Source: Thermosulfuriphilus ammonigenes (GTDB lineage: Bacteria > Desulfobacterota > Thermodesulfobacteria > Thermodesulfobacteriales > ST65). From it: 64,000 nucleotides of DNA. The notes below the pieces were generated by a model, which saw only the letters and a list, made by a program, of their open reading frames with translations, did not search any database and was not told the DNA's origin. The stretch lies in contig NZ_CP048877.1 in assembly GCF_011207455.1 (NCBI RefSeq), positions 612,576-676,575 on the forward strand. The letters run 5' to 3'. Each line of letters begins with the position of its first letter. The first letter of the stretch is position 1. Positions 37,282 to 48,525 of the stretch are shown here, piece by piece. The position numbers and the translations under genes were made by a program.

Positions 37282-38103
37282 TTACTTACGACGCTTGAGG
37301 ATAAATTTGTCACTAGGTTTCTTGCCTCTGGTCTTAAGACCTTTAGCTAGCTGCCCCCAAGGAGAACACGGATGGCGTCCTCCAGAACTGCGTCCTTCAC
37401 CTCCACCTAGGGGATGATCCACCGGATTCATAGCCACTCCCCGGACATGGGGGCGCCAACCCAGCCAGCGATAACGCCCGGCCTTACCAATACTGATATT
37501 TTCATGATCCAGGTTACCCACCTGTCCTACTGTGGCCCGACACTCCCGATGGAAAAGACGGATCTCCCCGGAGGGAAGTTTGATATGGACATAAGGCCCC
37601 TCTTTAGCCATTACCTGGGCCACAGCTCCGGCCGAACGAACTAACTGCCCCCCCTTGCCGGGACGAAGCTCTATATTATGGACAAGAGTGCCCAGAGGGA
37701 TATTTTTAAGGGGCAAACAATTGCCCGGTTTGATCTCCACCGACTCCCCGCTCATCACCACGTCTCCCACCTTAAGTCCCAAGGGAGCCAAAATATAACG
37801 CTTCTCGCCATCGGCATAGTGAAGCAGAGCAATTCGGGCGGAACGGTTAGGATCATATTCCAGGGCAGCCACCTTGGCTGGAACCCCATCCTTGTTGCGT
37901 TTAAAGTCTATCTTACGATAAAGACGCTTATGCCCCCCGCCCCTGTGCCTGGCAGTAATCCGTCCATAGACATTGCGGCCGCCGGTTTTTTTAAGCGGTT
38001 CAACCAAACTGCGTTCTGGTTTTTTCTTAGAGAGCTCCGGATCCACCAGATAGGTCTGAAAGCGCCTTCCCGGAGATGTCGGTTTGCACTTTTTAATGGG
38101 CAT
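37282..38103 (-). CDS. rplB: Ribosomal protein L2
   Basis: This protein supports the peptidyl-transferase centre and subunit association. The 273 residues include [36 protein letters not shown] and the C-terminal signature [20 protein letters not shown] with the conserved histidine. It is one or two residues from the usual length and lies between rplW and rpsS. Confidence 0.97.
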   Translation of the reverse strand: MPIKKCKPTSPGRRFQTYLVDPELSKKKPERSLVEPLKKTGGRNVYGRITARHRGGGHKRLYRKIDFKRNKDGVPAKVAALEYDPNRSARIALLHYADGEKRYILAPLGLKVGDVVMSGESVEIKPGNCLPLKNIPLGTLVHNIELRPGKGGQLVRSAGAVAQVMAKEGPYVHIKLPSGEIRLFHRECRATVGQVGNLDHENISIGKAGRYRWLGWRPHVRGVAMNPVDHPLGGGEGRSSGGRHPCSPWGQLAKGLKTRGKKPSDKFILKRRK

Positions 38104-38113
38104 AAATTACCCC

Positions 38114-38404
38114 CTAAACAGTCTCAAAAAACTCAATAGTATGACCGGGAGCTAACCGAACGATAGCCTTTTTGTACGTGGAACGCCGGCCAGCAAAACG
38201 CCCCAGGCGTTTGGGCTTACCCTTGACAACTATAGTCTGAACATCCTCCACGGCCACCTTAAAGATTTCTTCCACAGCCTTTTTGATCTCTATTTTGTTG
38301 GCCGACCTGGCTACCTCAAAGCAGACCTGATTGGCCTCCTCTTTTTGCCTTAGGGCCTTTTCGGTGATCAGTGGCCGAATAATGATATCCCGTGCATTCT
38401 TCAT
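38114..38404 (-). CDS. rplW: Ribosomal protein L23
   Basis: This exit-tunnel protein docks trigger factor and SRP. The 96 residues include [40 protein letters not shown] and [20 protein letters not shown]. The ATG overlaps the rplD stop by four bases (ATGA), so the two are coupled. Confidence 0.97.
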   Translation of the reverse strand: MKNARDIIIRPLITEKALRQKEEANQVCFEVARSANKIEIKKAVEEIFKVAVEDVQTIVVKGKPKRLGRFAGRRSTYKKAIVRLAPGHTIEFFETV

Positions 38405-39027
38405 TTCTTCGCCAACCTCTCTTCGATCTTGGGAATAGAATCACGGTGAAGAATCAGATATTCGTAACGGACGATATCATAAACGTTGAGCCCTTCAGTA
38501 CGCAAAACCTTAACTGTTGGCAGATTTCGGGCCGACTTTTCCAGCTTCTCGTCAGCCTCCGGAGTAACTACTAAAGCATTATCTATCCCAAGATTGCGGA
38601 GTATTTCGACAAACCTTTTGGTTTTTATTTCTGTAAGAGCAAAGTCATCAATAACCAAAAGTTTGTCCCCCCCTAACTTGGCCGAAAGAGCCATCTTAAG
38701 GGCCGCCCGCCGAACTCCCTTGGGCAGGGAAAAGCTCCAATCCTTAGGTTTGGGCCCATGGGCTACCCCACCTCCTACCCAGATCGGAGAACGAATGCTA
38801 CCATGACGGGCCCGGCCAGTCCCCTTCTGACGCCAAGGTTTGCGTCCCCCACCAGATACCTCTCCGCGGGTTTTAGTGGAGGCGGTCCCAGCCCTTCTTT
38901 TAGCCAGTTGCCAGACAACCACCTGATGAATAACCCCTTCCTTTACCGGGCGGGCAAAAATATCATCACTAACCTCTATTTGCCCCACTTTTTCCTTCTT
39001 GACGTTATAGACGTCTAAAACTGCCAT
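38401..39027 (-). CDS. rplD: Ribosomal protein L4
   Basis: This protein lines the exit tunnel and in E. coli represses the S10 operon. The 208 residues include [40 protein letters not shown] (the extended tunnel loop) and a C-terminal Rossmann-like half. No S10-type leader for L4 control was recognised upstream of rpsJ, so autogenous control is unproven here. Confidence 0.97.
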   Translation of the reverse strand: MAVLDVYNVKKEKVGQIEVSDDIFARPVKEGVIHQVVVWQLAKRRAGTASTKTRGEVSGGGRKPWRQKGTGRARHGSIRSPIWVGGGVAHGPKPKDWSFSLPKGVRRAALKMALSAKLGGDKLLVIDDFALTEIKTKRFVEILRNLGIDNALVVTPEADEKLEKSARNLPTVKVLRTEGLNVYDIVRYEYLILHRDSIPKIEERLAKK

Positions 39028-39037
39028 GATGCCACCC

Positions 39038-39679
39038 CTAGCGCTGTTTGTAGATCATAAGAAGCCCATTTACCGGACCAGGAACCGCTCCTTTGACCAA
39101 GATGAGATTCTTCTCTGGTAGCACGTCAGCCACGAGAAGATTCTTGATCGTTACCCGCTCATTCCCATAGTGGCCAGGCATTCTCTTGCCTTTAATCACT
39201 CGCCCCGGAAAGGTAGAAGCCCCGCTTGATCCCGGCTTCCGATGAACCTGTTTGGCACCGTGACTCATGGGCTGGCGTCTAAAATTCCAGCGCTTAATCG
39301 GACCAGAAAAGCCCCTTCCCTTGCTAGTACCGGTAACCTTGATTCTCTCTGAAGGAGAGAGCCCCAAATCTGCTACCGTCAGGGCTTGGCCTGGCTCAAA
39401 GGCCTCAGGATCATCAACCTTAAACTCTTTAATATAGCGAAACCCCTGATCCAGCCCGGCCCGGCGGAGGTGACCAATCATGGGCTTGTTGAGTCTGGAA
39501 AGCTTCTGGGGCCAGAAGCCAAGCTGGAGGGCATTATAACCATCTCGATCTACCGTCTTTTTCTGGATAACAACACACGGACCAACTTCAATAATTGTCA
39601 CCGGAATGACCGTCCCATCTTCGGTAAAGATCCTGGTCATTCCCAACTTTTTCCCCATCAGTCCCTCAATGACCGCCAT
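39038..39679 (-). CDS. rplC: Ribosomal protein L3
   Basis: This early-assembly 50S protein (213 residues) has [40 protein letters not shown] with the conserved glutamine methylated in E. coli, and [20 protein letters not shown]. It lies between rpsJ and rplD with gaps of 15 and 10 bases. Confidence 0.97.
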   Translation of the reverse strand: MAVIEGLMGKKLGMTRIFTEDGTVIPVTIIEVGPCVVIQKKTVDRDGYNALQLGFWPQKLSRLNKPMIGHLRRAGLDQGFRYIKEFKVDDPEAFEPGQALTVADLGLSPSERIKVTGTSKGRGFSGPIKRWNFRRQPMSHGAKQVHRKPGSSGASTFPGRVIKGKRMPGHYGNERVTIKNLLVADVLPEKNLILVKGAVPGPVNGLLMIYKQR

Positions 39680-39694
39680 GACTCAACCCACCTT

Positions 39695-40009
39695 TTATAG
39701 TTTGATTTCGACCTCAACCCCCGCAGGAAGCTCCAATTGCATAAGGGCATCAATGGTCTGTTGCGTGGGCTCCAAAATGTCCAGCAACCGCTTGTGTGTC
39801 CGAATCTCAAACTGCTCCCGAGAGTTTTTATCAATATGGGGCGAGCGCAGCACCGTCCAACGACTGATAGAAGTCGGAAGCGGAATGGGCCCGGCTATTC
39901 TCGCCCCGGTATCCCGGGCCGTTCTGACTATCTCTGCCACAGACTGATCCAAGACCTTATGATCATAGGCCTTGAGTTTTATCCTTATTTTCTGGGTCGG
40001 TATCATCAT
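39695..40009 (-). CDS. rpsJ: Ribosomal protein S10 (NusE)
   Basis: This 30S protein also acts as NusE in antitermination with NusG and NusB. The 104 residues have [40 protein letters not shown] and [17 protein letters not shown]. Two ATG codons in a row (40009, 40006) could start it. The 55-base gap to the tuf stop contains two short hairpins (5-bp stems CTCAA/TTGAG and GTTGG/CCAAC) but no promoter that I can support. Confidence 0.97.
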   Translation of the reverse strand: MMIPTQKIRIKLKAYDHKVLDQSVAEIVRTARDTGARIAGPIPLPTSISRWTVLRSPHIDKNSREQFEIRTHKRLLDILEPTQQTIDALMQLELPAGVEVEIKL

Positions 40010-40064
40010 TTTGGGACCCTCAACCCCTTGAGCTTTTCTCCGTTGGGCTCTACTCCAACAGAAA

Positions 40065-41264
40065 CTATTCGATGACTTTGGTAACTACACCAGCACCTAC
40101 CGTCCGGCCTCCCTCTCTTATCGCAAAACGCAAACCCTCCTCCATCGCTACCGGCTTGATCAACTGAACCTCTAACTCCACATTGTCTCCTGGCATCACC
40201 ATCTCCACCCCCTCAGGCAACGTCACTACACCCGTCACATCCGTCGTCCGAAAATAAAACTGCGGACGATAACCATTAAAAAACGGCGTATGACGACCAC
40301 CCTCATCCTTCGTCAATACATAAACCTCCGCCTTAAAGCGAGTATGCGGCGTTATACTCCCAGGCTGCGCTAATACCTGACCACGCTCAACCTCCTCACG
40401 CTTAACTCCCCTCAACAAAACACCTACATTGTCACCAGGTAAAGCCTCATCCAATACCTTCCTAAACATCTCTAACCCAGTCGCTACCGTCTTCTGCGTA
40501 GGACGTAAACCAACTATCTCCACCTCATCTCCAACCTTTATAACACCTCGCTCCACACGACCAGTAACCACCGTACCTCGACCACTTATCGTAAACACAT
40601 CCTCTATCGGCATCAAAAACGGCTTGTCCACCTCACGAACAGGCTCAGGTATAAACTCATCAACCGCATCCATCAACTCCCATATCCGACCACACCACTG
40701 ACAACCTCGATCACCACAACCACACTCCAACGCCTTCAACGCACTACCCTTCACTATCGGTACATCATCACCAGGATACTCATACTTGCTCAATAACTCC
40801 CTCAACTCTAACTCCACTAACTCTATCAACTCCTCATCATCCACCATGTCCACCTTGTTCAAAAATACCACCACCGCAGGAACATTAACCTGACGCGCTA
40901 ACAATATATGCTCCCGAGTCTGAGGCATCGGACCATCATCCGCCGCTACCACCAAAATCGCACCATCCATCTGCGCCGCACCCGTTATCATGTTCTTTAT
41001 GTAATCCGCATGACCAGGACAATCCACATGCGCATAATGACGACGATCCGTCTCATACTCCACATGCGCCGTCGCTATCGTTATCCCACGAGCACGCTCC
41101 TCCGGCGCCTTGTCTATGTTCTCAAACGGAACAAAATCCGCATACCCCTTCGTCGATAAAACCCGCGTTATCGCCGCCGTTAACGTCGTCTTACCATGAT
41201 CTATATGACCTATCGTACCTACATTCACATGCGGCTTCCGACGCTCAAACTTCTTCTTGCTCAT
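40065..41264 (-). CDS. tuf: Elongation factor Tu, copy 1 (str operon)
   Basis: EF-Tu delivers aminoacyl-tRNA to the ribosome using GTP. The 399 residues contain [10 protein letters not shown] (G1), [12 protein letters not shown] (G2), DCPGHADY (G3), NKVDMVD (G4) and GSALKALE (G5). After G5 is an unusual insertion with four cysteines, [12 protein letters not shown] (C-x-C-x4-C-x2-C), before [11 protein letters not shown]. Domains 2 and 3 are normal. The protein is identical to the copy at 56174-57373. The coding strand is almost free of C at third positions, unlike fusA and rpsJ beside it. It ends in TAG, the other copy in TAA. Confidence 0.97.
   Translation of the reverse strand: MSKKKFERRKPHVNVGTIGHIDHGKTTLTAAITRVLSTKGYADFVPFENIDKAPEERARGITIATAHVEYETDRRHYAHVDCPGHADYIKNMITGAAQMDGAILVVAADDGPMPQTREHILLARQVNVPAVVVFLNKVDMVDDEELIELVELELRELLSKYEYPGDDVPIVKGSALKALECGCGDRGCQWCGRIWELMDAVDEFIPEPVREVDKPFLMPIEDVFTISGRGTVVTGRVERGVIKVGDEVEIVGLRPTQKTVATGLEMFRKVLDEALPGDNVGVLLRGVKREEVERGQVLAQPGSITPHTRFKAEVYVLTKDEGGRHTPFFNGYRPQFYFRTTDVTGVVTLPEGVEMVMPGDNVELEVQLIKPVAMEEGLRFAIREGGRTVGAGVVTKVIE
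40066..41264 (-). repeat. Direct repeat: tuf coding sequence, copy 1 of 2
   Basis: This 1199-base segment appears identical to 56175-57373 (offset 16,109 bases, same orientation). Comparison by eye found no difference. Identity stops at the start codon on one side (the next base differs) and at the last base of the stop codon on the other (TAG against TAA). This is a recombination-prone direct repeat maintained by gene conversion (inference). Confidence 0.9.
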
Positions 41265-41285
41265 TTTAAAACCTCCTTTAAATCT

Positions 41286-43376
41286 CTAGGCCGCAAGCTT
41301 GGCTTTACGAACTATCTCCTCCGCCAAATTGGACGGCACCTTCTCATAATGGGAGAACTGCATGGTAAAGTTAGCCCGCCCCTGGGTCTTTGAGCGAAGA
41401 TCTGTAGCATAACCAAACATCTCTGCCAAGGGCACCAGAGCCTTAATCACTCGAACACCAGGACGTTGCTCCATACCCTGAACCTTGCCTCGGCGGCCAC
41501 TGATATCCCCCAGAACGTCGCCGACAAACTCCTCTGGCGTAACCACCTCAAGTTGCATAATGGGTTCAAGGATAACCGGTTTGGCCTTCTGGGCAGCCTC
41601 CTTAAAGGCCATAGATCCCGCGATAGCAAAGGCCATCTCTGAAGAATCCACCTCATGATAGCTACCATCTACCAACGTAACCTTAACATCAACAACGGGA
41701 TAGCCGGCGATAACACCCAGCTCCATGGCCTCCCGGATCCCCTTCTCCACCGCCGGGATATATTCCTTGGGGATAGCGCCCCCAACAATGGCATTAATAA
41801 ACTCAAAGCCCTTACCAGGGTTGGGTTCGATAGTGATTTTCACATGACCGTACTGACCTCGGCCTCCGGTCTGTTTAATGTATTTTCCCTCTGCCTCGGC
41901 CTGAGTGGAAATAGTCTCTCTATAAGCCACCTCCGGCCGACCCACATTGGCTTGTACCTTAAACTCCCGGGTCAGCCTATCGACAATTATCTCCAGATGG
42001 AGCTCTCCCATTCCGGAAATCAAGGTCTGACCAGTTTCATGGTCTGTGCGCACCTTAAAGGAAGGATCCTCCAGAGCGATTTTCTGAAGGGCCACGGCCA
42101 ACTTTTCTTGGTCGGCCTTGGTCTTGGGTTCGATAGCGATAGCAATAACCGGCTCGGGAATGTCTAACGACTCAAGCTCTATCGGATGGACTTCATCACA
42201 GAGGGTATCTCCAGTGGTGGTGTTGCGAAGCCCTAAAGCGGCGACAATCTCTCCGGCCTCAGCTTCCTTGATTTCCTCCCGCTTGTTGGCATGCATCTTA
42301 ACCAGACGACCAATCCGCTCTCGCTTACCCTTGGTGGCGTTATAAACAGTCTCTCCCGTAGCCAAACGCCCAGAGTAGATACGGAGGAAGGTAAGGGTAC
42401 CCACATAAGGATCCGTCATGATCTTAAAGGCCAAAGCGGCTAAAGGGGCCTCGGGATCTGCCGGACGCTCTTCAACCTCCCCCGTTTTGGGATTAACACC
42501 CTTTATCGGCGGAATATCAAGGGGGCTGGGCAGATAGTCAATAACAGCGTCAAGAAGAGGCTGAATCCCTTTATTCTTAAAGGCTGAACCACAAAGGACC
42601 GGAACGGCCTCTAGATTGACAGTTGCCCGACGCAGGACTTCCTTTATTTCCTCCTTGGTGATCTCCTCGCCTTCGATATATTTCTCCATTATGGAGTCAT
42701 CGAGATCAGCCAAGGACTCAATAAGCTTGACTCGAGCCTCTTCATACTCTTCCCGAAGGTCCTCGGGAATATCTTCATAATGATACTTGGCCCCCAAGGT
42801 GGACTCGTCCCATACTACCGCCCGCTCTTCAATAAGATCAATTACTCCCCGAAAGGTATCTTCGGCCCCGTAGGGAAGCTGAATGGGGATGGGATTAGCC
42901 GCCAACCTAGTCCGCATCTGCTCCACACAACGACTAAAATTAGCCCCCACCCGATCCATCTTATTGATGAAGGCGATCCGGGGGACTCCGTACTTGTCTG
43001 CCTGACGCCAAACAGTCTCACTCTGAGGTTCAACCCCGCCGACAGCACAAAAGACGGCAATGACCCCATCCAGCACCCGGAGAGATCGCTCCACCTCGAT
43101 GGTAAAATCGACGTGCCCCGGGGTGTCGATAATGTTTATCTGATAGCCCTTCCAAGAACAGGTTGTCGCCGCGGCTGTGATGGTGATGCCGCGCTCCTGC
43201 TCCTGTTCCATGAAGTCCATAGTGGCCGTGCCCTCATGGACCTCGCCTATCTTATGAGAACGCCCGGTGTAGTAGAGAATGCGCTCCGTAGTGGTCGTCT
43301 TGCCGGCATCAATATGGGCCGCAATACCGATATTTCTTAATTTTTTGATCCGTTCTCTATAAGCCTTTCCAGCCAT
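41286..43376 (-). CDS. fusA: Elongation factor G
   Basis: This translocase GTPase has 696 residues. G motifs are [33 protein letters not shown] and [11 protein letters not shown]. Domains II-V follow with [34 protein letters not shown] and the C-terminal [20 protein letters not shown]. It lies in the str operon between rpsG (94 bases upstream) and tuf. The gap holds a GGAGGG Shine-Dalgarno about 13 bases from the ATG, slightly long. Confidence 0.97.
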   Translation of the reverse strand: MAGKAYRERIKKLRNIGIAAHIDAGKTTTTERILYYTGRSHKIGEVHEGTATMDFMEQEQERGITITAAATTCSWKGYQINIIDTPGHVDFTIEVERSLRVLDGVIAVFCAVGGVEPQSETVWRQADKYGVPRIAFINKMDRVGANFSRCVEQMRTRLAANPIPIQLPYGAEDTFRGVIDLIEERAVVWDESTLGAKYHYEDIPEDLREEYEEARVKLIESLADLDDSIMEKYIEGEEITKEEIKEVLRRATVNLEAVPVLCGSAFKNKGIQPLLDAVIDYLPSPLDIPPIKGVNPKTGEVEERPADPEAPLAALAFKIMTDPYVGTLTFLRIYSGRLATGETVYNATKGKRERIGRLVKMHANKREEIKEAEAGEIVAALGLRNTTTGDTLCDEVHPIELESLDIPEPVIAIAIEPKTKADQEKLAVALQKIALEDPSFKVRTDHETGQTLISGMGELHLEIIVDRLTREFKVQANVGRPEVAYRETISTQAEAEGKYIKQTGGRGQYGHVKITIEPNPGKGFEFINAIVGGAIPKEYIPAVEKGIREAMELGVIAGYPVVDVKVTLVDGSYHEVDSSEMAFAIAGSMAFKEAAQKAKPVILEPIMQLEVVTPEEFVGDVLGDISGRRGKVQGMEQRPGVRVIKALVPLAEMFGYATDLRSKTQGRANFTMQFSHYEKVPSNLAEEIVRKAKLAA

Positions 43377-43470
43377 AACCTAAACAATCCCTCCAAAAAA
43401 CTATTTAAAAACAAAAAATCCCCTTTGGGTGGCAAAGAGGACCTTAAAGCCCCTCTCCTTAAAGGGCTGA

Positions 43471-44327
<857 letters not shown>

Positions 44328-44368
44328 AACATCTCCTTTGCCTTGTGCCCTTAAGATAGAGGCACGGT

Positions 44369-44397
44369 TTTATATCGGGAATGCCAGAGTTTGTCAA
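44369..44397 (-). promoter_or_regulatory. Strong sigma-70 promoter in front of rpsL
   Basis: On the minus strand TTGACA (44392-44397) and TATAAA (44369-44374) are separated by 17 bases in the 103-base gap between rpoC and rpsL. The predicted start near 44362 gives a ~35-base leader. No terminator precedes it, so the str-S10-spc-alpha run is read both from here and by read-through from rpoC. Confidence 0.82.
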
Positions 44398-44430
44398 GGG
44401 ACCCATTTTGAGCCCCAATTCAGTCTCTAT

Positions 44431-47400
44431 TTAGGCACCAGCAACGGTCTGTTCTTCCCGTTGCTGATAAAACACCCGACCAGTACCGGCAGGGATAAGC
44501 CGGCCCATAATAATGTTCTCTTTGAGACCGCGCAAGTAGTCAATTTTACCAGCCACCGAGGCATCAGTAAGGACCTTGGTGGTCTCCTGGAAGGAGGCCG
44601 CCGAAAGAAAGCTTTCGGTAGAAAGTGAGGCTTTGGTGATCCCCAATACAATGGGCTCGGCCACAGCCGGACGGCCTCCCTGGGCCAGAACCCGCTCGTT
44701 CTCCTCATCAAAACGGTAACGTTCCACCTGCTCGCCAATCATGAAGCTGGTATCACCGACCTCCTTTATCCTCACCTTACGCATCATCTGACGCACAATA
44801 ACCTCTATGTGCTTGTCATTGATCTTAACTCCCTGGAGACGATAGACCTCCTGAATCTCATCCACTAGATAGCGGGCCAGCTCCTTGATGCCCTTGACCT
44901 TTAGAATATCGTGAGGATTAAGGGCTCCATCCATCAGGGGCTCTCCGGCCCGGACATAATCACCCTCGTGAACGGCAATATGTTTGCCCCGAGGGATGAG
45001 ATACTCTTTCGGCTCACCAATTTCTGGCGTGATGATAATCCGCCTTTTGCCCTTTACGTCTTTGCCGAAAGAAACTACTCCGTCAATTTCGGTAATAATG
45101 GCATACTCTTTGGGTTTGCGAACCTCAAAGAGTTCGGCCACTCGGGGCAAGCCACCGGTAATATCTTTGGTTTTGGTGGTCTCCCGAGGAATACGGGCGA
45201 TAACATCGCCGGCATGAACATGGTCTCCCTCATTGACGGTAATGATGGCCCCTACCGGAAGCTGATACCGGGCCTCACCCTTGCCATCAGGCAGTTTGGC
45301 CGTGCGTCCAGTATCATCCTTAATGGAAATTCGAGGACGATACTCGGACTGCTTAAATTCGACGATAATCTTTGAGGCCTTACCAGTAATGGGATCCACC
45401 TTCTCCTGCATGGTCACCCCTTCAATGATGTCTCCGAACTTCACCCTTCCTGAAACCTCAGTCACAATAGGGGTGGTGTAAGGATCCCACTCTGCCAAAA
45501 TCTGACCGGGCTTGACTTTCTGGCCTTCATCCACCAGAACCTTGGCCCCATAAATGATGGGATACCGTTCCCTCTCCCGACCATCGGGGGTGACAATGGC
45601 AATCTCGCCGTTCCGGTTCATGGCCACTAAGTAGCCTGCTACCGAACGAACGGCCTTCAGGTTAATAAAACGGACTATACCCTCCCCCCGAGCCCGGTGC
45701 TCACTCTGCTCCGCGGCCCGGCTGGCTGTCCCTCCGATATGGAAGGTTCTCATGGTCAGCTGGGTGCCCGGTTCTCCAATAGACTGAGCAGCGATAATCC
45801 CAATGGCCTCGCCAATCTCCACCAGACGTCCCTGGGCCAGATCACGACCATAGCATTTAACACAGACCCCACCTTTTGAACGACAGGTAAGCACCGAACG
45901 AATCATCACCCGTTCGATGCCGGCTTCTTCTATCTTTTTGACACCTTCTTCGGTGATCTCCTCGTTGGCCGGGATAAGAACCTCACCGGTTATAGGATCA
46001 ATTACATCCTCCAGGGCCACTCGTCCGAGGACTCGGTTGCCAACCCGCTCAATGATCTCGCCGCCTTCAATAAGGTGCCCGATTTCAATACCATCGATAG
46101 TGCCACAGTCCTCCTCAACAATGGTGCAATCCTGAGCCACATCCACAAGTCGTCGGGTAAGATAACCGGAGTTGGCTGTTTTGAGGGCCGTATCAGCCAA
46201 CCCCTTCCGGGCTCCGTGAGTGGAAATAAAGTATTCCAAGACCGAAAGCCCCTCCCGGAAGTTGGAAACAATCGGGGTTTCGATAATCTCTCCGGTGGGC
46301 TTGGCCATCAGACCTCTCATGCCGGCCAGCTGACGGATCTGGTCTTTAGAACCCCGGGCACCAGAGTCAGCCATCATAAAGATAGGGTTAAAGCTTGGCC
46401 CCTCGATGGTCTTGCCGTCGGGGCCGCGAAAGTAATCTACTGATAGCTCATCCATCATCTCTGAGGCCACCTGGTCTGTTACCTTGGCCCAGATATCCAC
46501 CACCTTGTTATAGCGCTCACCGTCAGTGATAAGCCCCTCCTCGTACTGCCGCCAGATCTCGGCCACCTCGGCCTGGGCCTTCTCGATTATCTCCTCCTTC
46601 CTCACCGGGATAGTCATGTTGTGCACCGCAATAGACATGGCGGCTATAGTGGAGTAGCGATAACCTAAATCCTTCATCCGATCAGAGAAGATGACCGTCT
46701 TTTTGATCCCCGCCCGGCGATAGGAAAGGTCAACCAAACGCTGAAGGTCCTTTTTGCGCATCACCTTGTTGACTTCGGAGAAGGGAATCTCTTTGGGTAA
46801 GATCTCCGCAAAAAGCACCCGCCCCACGGTGGTCTCTACCAGCTCTCCGTCCATCCGGACTTTTATCCGGGCCTGAAGATCTACGGCACCAGAGTCATAA
46901 GCAATCCTTACCTCCTCTGGAGAATCAAAAGCCTTACCCTCCCCCCGAGCAAAGGGCCTTATCTGGGTCATATAATAGATGCCCAGGACTATATCCTGGG
47001 TAGGATAGACAATAGGGGCCCCGTGGGCCGGGGAGAGAATGTTATTGGTAGAGAGCATCAAAACTCGACACTCGGTCTGGGCCTCCACCGAAAGAGGCAC
47101 ATGGACGGCCATCTGGTCGCCGTCAAAATCGGCATTATAGGCCACGCATACCAGAGGATGGAGCTGAATGGCCTTGCCCTCAATAAGGATGGGTTCAAAG
47201 GCCTGAATTCCCAGACGATGAAGGGTCGGAGCCCGGTTGAGCATGATGGGATGTTCCCTGACGATTTCATCTAAGGCATCCCAGACCTCAGGGGCCTCTT
47301 TTTCGACCATCTTCTTGGCACTTTTAATGGTGGTTACATGCCCCCGCTCCTCAAGCCAATGGTAGATAAAGGGCTTGAAAAGCTCTAAGGCCATCTTCTT

Positions 47401-48510
47401 GGGAAGCCCACACTGATGGAGTCTCAGCTCCGGGCCAACAACTATCACTGAGCGGCCAGAATAATCCACCCGTTTACCGAGAAGATTCTGGCGAAAACGT
47501 CCCTGCTTACCCTTCAACATGTCTGACAGAGACTTAAGAGGCCGCTTATTAGGCCCAGTCACCACCCGGCCCCGACGACCATTATCAAAAAGGGTGTCCA
47601 CGGCCTCCTGAAGCATCCGCTTCTCGTTGCGGATGATGATATCCGGAGCGTCAAGGTCAAGGAGCCTTCTTAAACGATTGTTACGATTAATTACCCGACG
47701 GTAGAGATCGTTGAGATCACTGGTGGCAAAACGCCCCCCCTCAAGGGGAACCAGAGGTCGCAAGTCGGGAGGAATAACCGGGATGACGTCTAGAATCATC
47801 CACTCCGGACGGTTGCCGCTCTCTTTAAAGGCCTCCACCACCCGGAGGCGTTTGCCAAGCTTCTTCCGCTTGGCCTCGCTCTTGGTCGCCTGCATCTCAG
47901 AGCGAAGCTTCTCAGCCAGTTCGTTGAGGTCGATCCGGGAAAGGAGCTTTCTGATGGCCTCGGCCCCCATTCCCACCTCAAAGGTTCCCGGACCAAGCTC
48001 TTCAAGCTTTCGGTAGTACTGATCCTCGGTAAGGATAGTTCCTACCGGCAGAGAGGGTTCGGAGCTCTCTGTAACCACATAGCTTTCAAAATAAAGGACC
48101 CTCTCCAGTTCTTTTAAAGTCATGTCAAGAAGACTCCCCACCTTGGAGGGGATGCTTTTCATAAACCATATGTGGGCCACGGGGCTGGCCAGCTCAATGT
48201 GTCCCATGCGCTCCCGGCGAACCTTACTTTGGATGACCTCCACCCCGCATTTTTCACAGATCACCCCGCGGTGCTTCATGCGTTTGTATTTTCCACAGAG
48301 ACATTCGTAGTCCTTTACGGGACCGAATATCTTGGCACAGAAAAGGCCGTCTCTTTCAGGCTTAAAAGTCCGGTAGTTTATGGTCTCCGGCTTTTTAACC
48401 TCTCCATGGCTCCACTCTCTGATCTTCTCCGGAGAGGCGATAGCAATCCGGACGGCCCTAATGTTCATGGGATCTTTGGGTTTAGTAAAATAAGTGAAAA
48501 GATCTTCCAC
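44431..48510 (-). CDS. rpoC: RNA polymerase subunit beta', GTG start
   Basis: This is the largest polymerase subunit. The catalytic Mg motif [12 protein letters not shown] is present, the N-terminal zinc finger shows [20 protein letters not shown], and the second zinc site includes [16 protein letters not shown]. The trigger-loop region is [16 protein letters not shown]. The frame has a GTG at 48519, but the GTG at 48510 (1359 residues) is preferred: AAGGGG lies eight bases before it and the protein then starts MEDLFTYF as in relatives. It follows rpoB closely and precedes the rpsL promoter. Confidence 0.96.
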   Translation of the reverse strand: MEDLFTYFTKPKDPMNIRAVRIAIASPEKIREWSHGEVKKPETINYRTFKPERDGLFCAKIFGPVKDYECLCGKYKRMKHRGVICEKCGVEVIQSKVRRERMGHIELASPVAHIWFMKSIPSKVGSLLDMTLKELERVLYFESYVVTESSEPSLPVGTILTEDQYYRKLEELGPGTFEVGMGAEAIRKLLSRIDLNELAEKLRSEMQATKSEAKRKKLGKRLRVVEAFKESGNRPEWMILDVIPVIPPDLRPLVPLEGGRFATSDLNDLYRRVINRNNRLRRLLDLDAPDIIIRNEKRMLQEAVDTLFDNGRRGRVVTGPNKRPLKSLSDMLKGKQGRFRQNLLGKRVDYSGRSVIVVGPELRLHQCGLPKKMALELFKPFIYHWLEERGHVTTIKSAKKMVEKEAPEVWDALDEIVREHPIMLNRAPTLHRLGIQAFEPILIEGKAIQLHPLVCVAYNADFDGDQMAVHVPLSVEAQTECRVLMLSTNNILSPAHGAPIVYPTQDIVLGIYYMTQIRPFARGEGKAFDSPEEVRIAYDSGAVDLQARIKVRMDGELVETTVGRVLFAEILPKEIPFSEVNKVMRKKDLQRLVDLSYRRAGIKKTVIFSDRMKDLGYRYSTIAAMSIAVHNMTIPVRKEEIIEKAQAEVAEIWRQYEEGLITDGERYNKVVDIWAKVTDQVASEMMDELSVDYFRGPDGKTIEGPSFNPIFMMADSGARGSKDQIRQLAGMRGLMAKPTGEIIETPIVSNFREGLSVLEYFISTHGARKGLADTALKTANSGYLTRRLVDVAQDCTIVEEDCGTIDGIEIGHLIEGGEIIERVGNRVLGRVALEDVIDPITGEVLIPANEEITEEGVKKIEEAGIERVMIRSVLTCRSKGGVCVKCYGRDLAQGRLVEIGEAIGIIAAQSIGEPGTQLTMRTFHIGGTASRAAEQSEHRARGEGIVRFINLKAVRSVAGYLVAMNRNGEIAIVTPDGRERERYPIIYGAKVLVDEGQKVKPGQILAEWDPYTTPIVTEVSGRVKFGDIIEGVTMQEKVDPITGKASKIIVEFKQSEYRPRISIKDDTGRTAKLPDGKGEARYQLPVGAIITVNEGDHVHAGDVIARIPRETTKTKDITGGLPRVAELFEVRKPKEYAIITEIDGVVSFGKDVKGKRRIIITPEIGEPKEYLIPRGKHIAVHEGDYVRAGEPLMDGALNPHDILKVKGIKELARYLVDEIQEVYRLQGVKINDKHIEVIVRQMMRKVRIKEVGDTSFMIGEQVERYRFDEENERVLAQGGRPAVAEPIVLGITKASLSTESFLSAASFQETTKVLTDASVAGKIDYLRGLKENIIMGRLIPAGTGRVFYQQREEQTVAGA

Positions 48511-48525
48511 CCTTATCACCCCTTT

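Noticed and set aside
39986-40064. Possible S10-type leader for L4 control between tuf and rpsJ
   Set aside because: The 55-base gap holds only two 5-bp hairpins and lacks the size and features of the known S10 leader.
40429-40701. Plus-strand open frames inside both tuf genes (also 40908-41159, 56538-56810, 57017-57268)
   Set aside because: They are antisense shadows made possible by the C-poor tuf coding strand; the peptides are low-complexity (Arg, Thr, Ile, His) and have no ribosome-binding site or homology that I recognise.
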